Below, piece by piece: positions 19,558 to 28,150 of a DNA stretch of 64,000 bases (positions are counted from its first letter, which is position 1; the number at the start of each line of letters is the position of its first letter). The notes beneath the pieces are model-generated. The model searched no databases, had not been told where the DNA came from, and was given only the letters and a program-made list of their open reading frames with translations. This stretch comes from Bactrocera neohumeralis. Lineage: Eukaryota > Arthropoda > Insecta > Diptera > Tephritidae. A program made the translations under genes and the position numbers. The stretch is taken from contig NW_026089624.1 of NCBI RefSeq assembly GCF_024586455.1, forward strand, positions 19,249,341 to 19,313,340. Reading direction: 5' to 3'.

Positions 19558-20829
19558 ATGGAAATTTTAACGTATTTAATAACTGATGAGATTATGGAAA
19601 AGCAAAGTGACAATTTTTTAAAAACTATAAACAAAAGAAGAAGGATTATGATACGGAGAAGAGAGCTTTTGTTAAAGGAAAGCTGTAAAAGAAGAAAAGT
19701 GACAAAAGTACGCAATTTTTTTAAAATTGTAGAGTCATATCCAGATGATATTTTTCTCTCTCATTTTCGGATGGCTCGCGCGGTTTTTGTTGTAAGTTAA
19801 GTATTTTCATAGCTAAATGTGTATCTTTGTTTTACACAATGAAATTTATTTTATCTAGAAGTTAGAAAACGCTCTTATCCCTTTTTGGTCCCCAACGGAT
19901 ACCAAATATTCATTGAAGCAATCCCTATATATTACATTATGGAAACTGGGTAACAGCAGAACAACGTATCGCGAACTATCTGATCGCTTTGATGTGGGCA
20001 AAGGAACATCTCATAAATTATTTTTCAAAACTATAAAGGCAATATGCTGTCTTAAAGGCGAAATTTCGTGGCCCACGGTTACTGAGCAACAGCAAATAAT
20101 GGAAAGATTTCAAACAATAAGAGCGAACTCCTTTCCTTTCGTTATTGGGTGTATGGATGGAATTCACTTTAAAATAAATACACCAAAACATGATGCAATT
20201 AGCTACTACGACCGTAAGGGAGTACATTCTATGATTATGCAGGTTCCTAATAAATTGATTTGCTTTAATAAATTTGTAAAAAAAAATTATTTTAGGCTAT
20301 ATGCGACAGTAAGCTTCGGTTTTTGGATGTATTTATTGGCTTTCCTGGAAGTTGCCACGATGCTAACGTTTGGAAAAGCTGCCCAATTTTTAAAGGAATC
20401 ACATCCGGCGAGGTTCCAATAGCTAGTGGTGGCATAATTTTAGCTGACTCAGCGTATCCCCTGTCTAAATATTTGATAGTCCCATTTAGGGACAATGGGC
20501 GCCTTACTACTGAGGATAGGAAATTCAATTACTACCTTAGCTCTACCCGAGTGCTTATAGAACAAGCGTTTGGTGTTTTACGACAAAAATTCAAAATACT
20601 TAATCATATTGATGTAATTTCTTTAAAGAGTGTCTCTAAAGTGGTGTTGTCTTGTGCTATTTTGCATAATTTTATAATAAATAATGACGAAGACTCAAAT
20701 ATTGTCGAAAGCAATGAAATAATACCAAATACTAATGATGATCCTGAAACAGAAAATATAAATAATATTAACGACAGCAGTGAAGGTATCTCTCGGAGAA
20801 ATGAGTTGAAAATGTTGTTCACTTCATAA
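19558..20829 (+). CDS. Harbinger DDE transposase (three exons, open)
   Basis: Splicing the inferred introns 19792-19858 (gtaagt...tatctag) and 20243-20295 (gttcct...ttttag) gives one frame of 383 residues. All exon joins fall between codons. The catalytic triad is visible as GCMDGIHF (about residue 178), ILADSAYPL (about 257) and RVLIEQAFGVLRQKF (about 295). The exon 2/3 join restores the family pattern Q-AICDSKLRFLDVFIGFPGSCHD. The second donor (GTTCCT) is weak but makes the only continuous reading. The N-terminus is basic (KRRRIMIRRREL). The transposase acts in the nucleus with its Myb-like partner, cutting at 3-base targets. The copy may still be functional. Confidence 0.85.
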
Positions 20830-21017
20830 GAATTCATTTTTTTTATTTCACTAATTTTTTGTATGCCTTTTTAAAACAATATATTTTGAACTCCACTTGA
20901 TTTTAATTAAAAAACTAAAACTAAATTCACAGCATTGTATTTATTAAATGAATTAAAACTATGGTTAAGAAAACTGATTTTATTTTCATTAAATTTGTAG
21001 CTAAATACTTGCAAATG

Positions 21018-21731
21018 TTACTTTTGCAAAAATTTATCCAGCACTTCTTTTAATCCTAACATTATTTTAGCTTTTTCCTTTTCAAATTCCAACTTTTCTC
21101 TTTCAAACGTCATCACTTCTCTATGCCGGAGTTTTTCTTCTTCCGATTCCTTTTTTAAAAATTCCAACGTTTCATTTCCCGATACTGTGCGTTTTTTTTT
21201 TAGCGAAATTTTGCTGGTTTCCCCTTACGTCTGAGACGCTTTCCACAACATCATTGTCCTCTCGGCACATTTCGTTTGCTCTTATGTGTTCTGCAGTCGA
21301 GCAGCTTGGAAGATCTAATGAGTTTTGTAGGTTTTCAGATGGAGGATCAACTGAATGTCTATTGCCGTAAACTTCATCAAAATCATTAAAAAAATCCCAA
21401 GTGGTTGCATCTCTACCTGTTGATCTATTCCGCTTTTTTATTCTTTTGTAAGTTGCTAGCATGTTGAGGAATTTTCTTTGGAGTTGCTCAGTTAAATCAG
21501 GTGCTTCAGTCTTTATTTTGTCCAAAACTTTGCCCCAAAGAACCGATTTTTTTCTTTTGCCGCAAGAAAACTCTTGCTCCATGTCCAGTCGACACCTGAC
21601 CAACAATTTGGACTCAGCTGAACTTAATTTTATTCTAAAAGTAACAAAAAGAAATATTTAATATTTAAATTACATTGAATTCTATATTAAATATCAAATA
21701 TTGCGAAGTTTACTTACATTTCGTCCTCCAT
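21018..21731 (-). pseudogene. Harbinger Myb/SANT-like partner gene, one frameshift
   Basis: A short first exon (21731-21718, ATGGAGGACGAAAT) joins exon 2 at 21634 after an 83-base intron with gtaagt and ttttag ends. Exon 2 encodes a Myb/SANT-like DNA-binding domain (SSAESKLLVRCRLDMEQEF, SVLWGKVLDKIK, TWDFFNDFDEVYG). It then reaches a run of ten A (minus strand, 21192-21201), where the frame fails. In another frame the sequence continues as a charged coiled-coil-like tail (LEFEKEKAKIMLGLKEV) with a stop at 21018. The partner protein usually brings the transposase to the ends and into the nucleus. The homopolymer indel could be a mutation or an assembly error. Confidence 0.7.
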
Positions 21732-21911
21732 TTCAAATGCGCAGAAATTTTTTTTGTGTTGCGTTTGATTGGCTAGTGATGAGCAACAGATTGATTACAT
21801 TTTCTTGCACGAACGTGTGACGTTGCCACTGTTGCCGAAATTTTCGTAGCGAACGTGATGCTTTCTCATAAAAAGTAACAATGCCGCAATATTTACTGAA
21901 CGAACACACCC

Positions 21912-23048
21912 GTAGGCAGCCTGTTTTCTCTCCGCTGCGGTGCGACACTCCTCGTCGTACCAATTGTTCTTTTGCACTTTCCGAAAACCAATGGTTTCGG
22001 ATGCAGCTGTACGTAAGGAGTTTGAAATGCCGTCCCACAGTTCCCTTATACCGAGTTGTTGATGAGTGCTCTCAGAGAGCAGGAGTGCAAGCCGAGTAGA
22101 AAATCGTTCGGCTGTCTGTTGTGATTGCAGCTTTTCGACGTCGAACCTTCCTTGTGTTTGATGACGTGCGTTTTTTGCAGAACAGAGGCGGGTGCGAATT
22201 TTGGCTGCAAGAAGATAGTGATCCGAGTCGATGTTAGGACCTCGGAGCGCACGCACATCTAAAACACTGGAGACGTGTCTTCCGTCTATCACAACATGAT
22301 CGATCTGGTTGGTAGTTTTTCGATCCGGAGACAGCCAGGTAGCTTGATGAATCTTTTTGTGCTGGAATCTAGTACCACAGATAACCATATTTCGGACCCC
22401 GGCGAAGTCGATCAGCCTCAACCCATTTGGGGATGTTTCCTCGTGGTAGCTGAACTTACCGACCGTAGTGCCAAAGATACCTTCTTTGCCCACCCTGGCG
22501 TTAAAGTCGCCAAGCACGATTTTGACATCGTGGCGGGGGCATCTCTCATAAGTGCGTTCCAAGCGCTCATAGAAGGCATCTTTGGTCACATCATCCTTCT
22601 CATCCGTCGGGGCGTGGGCGCAGATCAGCGATATGTTGAAGAACCTCGCTTTGATGCGGATTGTGGCTAGACGTTCATTCACCGGAGTGAATGATAGTAC
22701 TCGGCGACGGAGTCTCTCTCCCACCACGAATCCAACACCAAACTTGCGCTCCTTTATATGGCCACTGTAGTAAATGCCACAAGGACCCACTCGTCTCTGT
22801 CCTTGTCCCGTCCATCGCATTTCTTGGACGGCGGTGATGTCAGCCTTTATTTTCACGAGGACATCAACCAGCTGGGCAGCGGCACCTTCCCAATTAAGGG
22901 ACCGGACATTCCAGGTGCATGCCCTCAATTCGTAGTCCTTATTTCGTTTGCCATGGTCGTCATCAAAAGAGGGGTTTCTCATCCGAGGCTGTTTGTCATT
23001 TTTCATTGGGGTAGGCTTTTTACGTGGCGGGTCCCAAACCCAGCGCAC
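21912..23048 (-). CDS. RTE endonuclease domain, cut by the Harbinger insertion
   Basis: There are about 379 open codons from the first methionine at 23048 (MRWVWDPPRK), before the frame enters Harbinger sequence at 21911. All apurinic-type endonuclease motifs are present in order: CTWNVRSL, VQEMRWTG, LATIRIKARF, CAHAPTDEKD, VLGDFNARVG, TWLSPDRKTTNQIDHV and DSDHYLLAAKI. The protein resembles the craniofacial-development-protein-2 type endonucleases derived from RTE elements. After the DSDHY motif a linker ends in WYDEECR.AAERK at the insertion site. The domain would nick the target strand. It is separated from its RT, so the copy is inactive. Confidence 0.8.
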
Positions 23049-23257
23049 AACCCTATGCAGGGGATGTTTCGCCTTCTCACTTTAGCTCGCCTTCGAACGG
23101 ATGTTCTTAGGCTACCCAGAGGATACTTTGTCAAAGACCGGAAGTAGTGAGCTGCTTGAGTCATGTGTAAAAGAATCGTTTCTGGCCACTCCCAAGTGAA
23201 TGGCGATCAGAGAACTTTCCTCACTTGCGTGAACTTCTACACATGACTCCATCCTCC

Positions 23258-23818
23258 ATTTACTATTCTAAAAACTTTTGGACCTGTCTTCCAAGCTGCT
23301 AATTGGCTTAGTACTGCATGAATTCCTATGCGATCACAAGCTCTCTCGAAATCAGTGACCAATATAGTCGCATGGTTTTTGGTGGAGAGAGTGTCAGATA
23401 TATAGTGTTGGAGTTGAATAATTGAATCCATTGTACTGTGCTGATGTTTGAAAGCCGTTTGGTTGTGATTTATAAAATTATTTTTTGTAGCAAACCATGA
23501 AAGTCGCCTAGCAATAATTTTTTCGAAAATTTTACTTAAGCAGGATAGCAAGGAAATTGGTCTGTAAGAAGTAGTTAAGTCTGATGGTTTATTTGGTTTA
23601 ATAATTGGGATAATAGTGGCTATCCGCCAGTTTTGTGGGTAGAATCTTTTGTGCAAAATTGTGTTATACAGGCAGAGCAGTCTTTCTTTAGCAGATGTAG
23701 GTAAGCTTGAAAGCATCGGGTAGGATACCCTATCAATGCCTGGTGTTTTGCCTTTAGCATTTTGTAATGCAGACTCTAGTTCGCGGAAAGTAATATCGCA
23801 CTCTAATACCATGTTCAC
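23258..23818 (-). pseudogene. I-like RT (N-terminal half)
   Basis: This frame begins just downstream of the truncation point. It shows the fingers motifs KGKTPGIDRVSYPML, NWRIATIIPIIKPNKP, SYRPISLLSCLSKIFEKII, then the first catalytic-Asp region (TILVTDFERACDRIG) and LAAWKTGPKVFRIV. The last codons at the left end (GGWSHV) already belong to the RTE element. Its natural continuation is at 17475. Protein similarity between this piece and the I element at 8.9-14.6 kb is clear, but the two copies are different subfamilies. Confidence 0.75.
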
Positions 23819-23820
23819 AC

Positions 23821-24513
23821 CGAAACTTAATCACACGATTTCGGCTGTTGAACTAATCTTAAAAATTTATCAAGATTTCGCCATACAAAAAGTTCCAAAT
23901 CACTTCATTGAAATGATTTGAACTGATCCACGCTAAATCTCTCTGTGCGACTCTGATTTTGCGCAATCTACTTGTCAGCACTGGAAATCTGTTACATTAT
24001 CACAGCTGATTTAGACACTGCAAAGGGAAAAAAATGTAAACAAACAAATTTTTTTAAAAGCAATAAATCTAATTTCATCTGAAAATCGACTTAACAAATG
24101 AAAAAATGCATCCATTATTTCTATTATATGGAAAATATTAAAAAAAAGCCGTCCTTTTATTTCAAAATACTATATGACAATCTTTTCTTTTGATAAATAT
24201 TAAGCGATATGAATTCTTGAATGACAATAACAGCTGTTTTTTGATCTTTCTAACGGCAGTGGGAACTGTTGGGTTATGAAATGCTTAAATATAATCTAAT
24301 CTGTTAAATGTTCTGTCTGAACATGGTGTAAGCTTCTTGCTGATGCGAAGAGATTCGTTGGTGTATAGGTGTAACATATCCAATGTTGTTTATCTGCGAT
24401 ATATTCTGCCGTAAAATTACTATCTTGCGAATATGTAGACCTAATATTGGCAAAGGTTGCCGCAATATCTGCGGAATTCGTCAAAATACTTTGATTTGTA
24501 TTAATGAAATTAA
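23821..24513. other. AT-rich sequence, nothing recognised
   Basis: No domain or repeat that I can match elsewhere in the window. A 62-codon minus frame (24484-24296) has no recognisable motif and is probably chance. The stretch ends at taa, directly before the terminal sequence of the Harbinger-like element at 24514. Confidence 0.4.
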
Positions 24514-25880
24514 CCGTGCGATTCTGTAATGTGAGACAGTCTCAAGTCTCTAAATTTGAGATTTTAAGTTAGAGACAATTTTTGAGACTTGAGACGATTT
24601 TGCTATTCTGTAAGTGACAGTCACTAAAAATTTGCGAGTCTCTCAACTGAAAACGAACAGGTCTGACCATCTGTCACATTTCATTATTTAGAGATGTATA
24701 TAAAACCTGAATGAAAAAATACTGTCGATAACAAACATTAAATTATTTTTAACGCAGTAAAAAAGATGAATTACCAATAAAAATAAAAATAAAATCTTGT
24801 ATTTGAAATACTATAGAGCTAAAATTTATGTGAAATTGATTTTTTTTTTTACTTTTACCTGATTGAGTTTTGTATAAAACATAAATACCAACATTCGATT
24901 ATTATCTGTGATGATCTCTATAAGTGAATTGTCAATATACATTCAAAATGGAAAACAAAGGTAAGTAAACGTTAAATTAAATTTGCTGTTATATTCTTTT
25001 ACTTGTATATAATTAACTGTTGCAATTCCAGAATCCTTGCGTACAACAAAAAAGCAAATTGAATGCTACTTAGCATTTCTCGAGCTTCACCCTGAAATGA
25101 AGCTCCACAAGAACGATCCCACGCGACCCAAAAGGTTAGAAGAGCTGTGGATCGAACTTGCTCAACAGCTAAACGCTCTAAAGGGTCCATCACGTTCGCC
25201 TACCAAATGGAAGGAGGTAAATCTTTACATACATATACATATGTATGTACTTATATATATATATATTTCAATTGTAATAAATATCTTGTTTATTTTACAG
25301 TGTTTAAACCACTGGAAAAACCAGATTCGCTCAAGGGCAAGAAAGGCAAAAGTAAGTAGGATATTGACAGGCGGAGGACCAATGCAGGAAATTCAATCCT
25401 CCGAGTTGGAAGAGCGGGCGATGGAAATACTAGGGAGGACCGTGGTTGATGGGCTACCTGATGTCCCAACTATTGGAGTAGAGGTATGATTAAATAAAAT
25501 CTTTGCGTATATGTTTATAAACATATTTTTATTAGTAAATAAAATGGAATGTTTTCTTTTTTCATTTAGAACGACATTATAATCAATCTAGATCCGCAGA
25601 GTCCGACAGTAAGTGAGATGCCATCAACGTCACGTTCTCGAAGGCAGACTTCTCAGGAAATGTTTGCTGACATGATGGCTACAATGAAGAAGAGGAGCGA
25701 AGAAGAGGCAAAATTTAGAGAGACATCGCAACAATGCTTCCAAAATGTTGCAGACTCTTTGAACAATATGGCAAGTGCTATTTTAAAGCTATCGGAAGTT
25801 GTTTTAAAAAAAAAAATTAAGAAAATATTTGTTTAAGTTAAGAAGATATTTTTAAGTTGTTCTTAGTAATGTTTATAATG
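24514..25880 (+). mobile_element. Harbinger-like element carrying a Myb gene, right side lost at gap
   Basis: The left end, CCGTGCGATTCTGTAA followed by repeated gagac/gtctc motifs, is shared with the MITE at 62634-63180. Similarity continues for ~440 bases, up to the start of the gene at 24948. The gene encodes a Myb/SANT-like protein, as in insect Harbinger elements. The flank before the end is TAA, a common Harbinger target. The transposase and right terminus would lie to the right, but the sequence enters a 100-N gap at 25881 and satellite follows, so the element is incomplete here. Confidence 0.6.
24948..25836 (+). CDS. Myb/SANT-like DNA-binding protein of a Harbinger-like element
   Basis: Four exons give an open frame of 215 residues: 24948-24960, 25032-25216, 25301-25483 and 25570-25836, with GT/AG introns (gtaagt...ttccag, gtaaat...tttacag, gtatga...catttag). 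The N-terminal ~85 residues form a Myb/SANT-like domain (KKQIECYLAFLELHPEM, RLEELWIELAQQLNAL, TKWKECLNHWKNQIRSRA). The C-terminal part has a helical segment (FADMMATMKKRSEEEAKF...) and a lysine-rich end. Such proteins bind the subterminal repeats of the element and recruit the transposase (family knowledge). All exon joins keep the frame, so it may be recent. A domesticated gene is possible but less likely beside the TE end. Confidence 0.7.
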
Positions 25881-25980
25881 NNNNNNNNNNNNNNNNNNNN
25901 NNNNNNNNNNNNNNNNNNNNNNNNNNNNNNNNNNNNNNNNNNNNNNNNNNNNNNNNNNNNNNNNNNNNNNNNNNNNNNNN
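25881..25980. other. Assembly gap (100 N)
   Basis: A run of exactly 100 N, the usual placeholder for a gap of unknown size. A Harbinger-like element lies to the left and satellite to the right, so the true junction between TE mosaic and satellite is unseen. Confidence 0.95.
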
Positions 25981-26203
25981 CTATAACCGCAATGCATTTT
26001 AAAAATTCCACAATCTCATATTTAGGTGTGAAATCGATTTTTTTAGTACAAACACATTCAACAATCGATTTCAAGCTGCATAAAAATATGGAATTTACAT
26101 ATTTATGCTAATTAGCCGTTTTGATGTTATTGGAGTTGTCATAGAATTGTCGTATTGCCATAACGTCAGTGCATTTGGAAGAATTCCTCAATTTTATATC
26201 AAA
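25981..26203 (+). repeat. Satellite (~177 bp unit), left edge piece
   Basis: About one and a quarter monomers in the same orientation as the main array: ataaccgcaatgcattt, atcgattttttagtac, acaatcgatttcaag, then gccgttttgatgttattgg. The last monomer is interrupted after ttttatatcaa by the 3' end of the Helitron. The satellite therefore continues on both sides of the Helitron. Confidence 0.85.
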
Positions 26204-26261
26204 CTAGCGTTACCCGGCGCGTTTCTCTACGCAAACAATTGATTGCTTAAAAGATTTGATT

Positions 26262-27986
26262 TCAATAATGAAAAAGAAAAGCAAGGTTCAATTTAATACA
26301 ACTGTATACACAATTTTTTGTTTTATTTTGTGGTGCATAAATAAACAAATTTTTCGTGGCTCCAACTCTCGAACATGCAACGTACAGTTGACCGTGAGAA
26401 AAGCAAGCTTCCTCTAAATTAACTCCACACACCTGAAGCGTTTGCCCTTGGGCTTTGTTGACGGTCATAGCAAAAGATAGCCGAACAGGAAATTGAAGAC
26501 GTTTAAATTCGAATGGCATGTCCGTTGGTATTAATGGGATGCGCGGTATTAGTACAATTTTACCTTTTGCTTTGCCAGTGAGAATTGTTGCTTGAATTAA
26601 ATTTGGCATCAATTTCTTCACTGAAAGTCTCGTCCCATTACAAAATTTCGGTGCATTAAGATTTCGAAGAAGTAAAGAAGTATAATCGATGAACCAACTT
26701 TCAAATTCAAATTATGCGGTGGCATGCCTGGTGGTTCCAAAGAATTTAAAAATTCAACCGGATAATTGACTGCGTCTTCATCATTCATAGCAGTATCAAT
26801 GGATTTATACGTTTCCGAATTACCTGGCAATTTTTCCTGGATGTGGAAATTGAATTCATTGACATTGACATTTTTTGGTGCTAAAATTGCACGTTCTCGT
26901 AACCAATCATGGTTCTTATAATTTTGAGCAATATTTGAAAAAACGCGATCAATGAGTTCTTCTTTTGATGATACAATTATTGAAAAATTATTTGGTAACG
27001 TGATAAACCCATTTTGATCACTTGCCATTTTTCCATCGCCAATCTTCAGCAATTGCTTTGAAAACTCACGTGCTGAAGAATCATTTTGAAGACGCACACG
27101 CATATTGGTCGTCAACGAAAGCATTTGTACGTGTGCCCACAAAAATGAACTTTTCAAACATGCATTAATTTCATCAGCTGGTATTGATCTCGGAATAACA
27201 GGCAACGTTTGACGAAAATCACCAGATAACAATATTAATGCACCGCCAAACAGCTGTAAACCCGTCTCAAAATCTTGTAATGTTCAATTTAAAGCTTCCA
27301 AAGATTTTTTATGGGCCATTGGACATTCGTCCCATAAAATAATGGATGTTTGTTGCAAGACTTTAGCCATTCCAGAACTCCTTGAAATATTGCATGCTGG
27401 TGTTTCAATTGCTTGCATGTTCAATGGCAATTTCAAGGCGGAATGTGCTGTGCGGCCGCCATCAAGTAATGTAGCTGCAATTCCGGAAGAAGCAAGTGCC
27501 AATGCGATTTTTTGTTCCGACCGAATCGTTGCCAGTATTAATGAAATCAAAAATGCTTTTCCAGTGCCGCCAGGTGCATCCAAAAAATACAATCCACCAG
27601 TGTTGTCATTGTCAGCTTGCATCACTGTGTCATATACATACTTTTGTTAATCATTTAATTGTGGAGTATACGTTTGTACGAACGCACGCAATTCATTACG
27701 ATCGAATTGCAGTTCGCGTTGCAATTCTCGTTCAAATAAATCATGCATCAAATGATTTGGTGGATTGCCCTAATTGCCCTAATGCCTTATTTGCAATCGT
27801 AAGGCACAAATATTCGATCATTATCAAGGCTTCATTATACATTTCCAATGTCAGCAGCAATGCAGGATCATTGGAACGATGTCGAAGTTGAATCAAAATG
27901 TCTTCAGCCATGAACTCTTTGTATTTATTCCACAATTCCAGTGGATTTGTTGGAAAACATGTTGATATTATGATCGCAAATAACAT
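26262..27986 (-). pseudogene. Helitron PIF1-type helicase, broken
   Basis: From the minus-strand 5' side there is a lead region (27986-27741), then Walker A as APGGTGKAF (27625-27284; the usual Thr after Lys is Ala), then SGIAATLLDGGRTAHSALKLP and Walker B-like ILWDECPM. Next come LSGDFRQTLPVIP, LTTNMRV and the C-terminal LSFAMTVNKAQGQTL and LYVACSRV motifs (26621-26262). Stops or frameshifts lie near 27755-27625, 27285-27232 and 26620. In the family the helicase unwinds the strand to be copied in rolling-circle transposition. Confidence 0.85.
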
Positions 27987-28150
27987 ACGAATTTGAATTG
28001 GTGGAGAAACAATTGATGCATCACGAAGCGTAGCATCCCAATGCGTATCATCTTACAGCAAATGCAAGTGTTGACATGCTTCACGGTATGTTGCGCACAA
28101 TTGATCATTAACAGTTCGTAAATGTTGGAATGATTGAGGTCCATGTACGT

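Larger units (their letters stand above)
19409..21911 (+). mobile_element. Complete PIF/Harbinger DNA transposon, 2.5 kb
   Basis: The ends are GGGTATGTTCG (19409) and, inverted, GGGTGTGTTCG (21911). They are flanked by a 3-base duplication GTA (19406-19408 and 21912-21914). Removing the element and one GTA rejoins the RTE sequence gcgag-gta-ggcagcc, which matches the uninterrupted copy at 59600. Inside are two convergent genes, a DDE transposase (plus) and a Myb/SANT-like protein (minus), the usual gene pair of this superfamily. The transposase has no break. The second gene has one frameshift in an A10 run. This is the youngest insertion of a three-layer nest. Confidence 0.9.
17481..23257 (-). 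mobile_element. RTE-clade LINE, copy 1, split by Harbinger
   Basis: In element orientation it starts with ggaggatggagtcatgtgt (23257), the same 5' end as the plus-strand copy at 58669. It then carries an endonuclease (23048-21912), the Harbinger insertion (19409-21911), the reverse transcriptase (19405 to ~17515) and a GAA-rich tail (17481-17500). Without the Harbinger the length would be about 3.3 kb, usual for RTE. The endonuclease part is open. The RT part has frameshifts but keeps YADD. Family knowledge: RTE elements encode a single endonuclease-RT protein and end in short tandem repeats. Confidence 0.8.
15560..23820 (-). mobile_element. Second I-like LINE, 5' truncated, split by an RTE element
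   Basis: The reverse transcriptase starts at 23818 and runs to about 23260 (...GPKVFRIV). It resumes at 17475 (FMILRKFQVRINI...NGIPQGSPL, TEYADD) and continues through thumb and RNase H down to 15726. The left end at 15560-15580 is a TAA-rich tail on the minus strand (taataaataaataataat), as in I elements. Between the two parts lies a whole RTE element (17481-23257), so the I-like element is older. It lacks ORF1 and the endonuclease. Confidence 0.75.

Noticed and set aside
21795..23048. 417-codon frame as one protein
   Set aside because: The last ~39 codons (below 21912) are the Harbinger right end; only the part above is RTE endonuclease.
25838..26111. Frames crossing the N gaps (also 41798-42013)
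   Set aside because: They are open only because the N run contains no stop codons.
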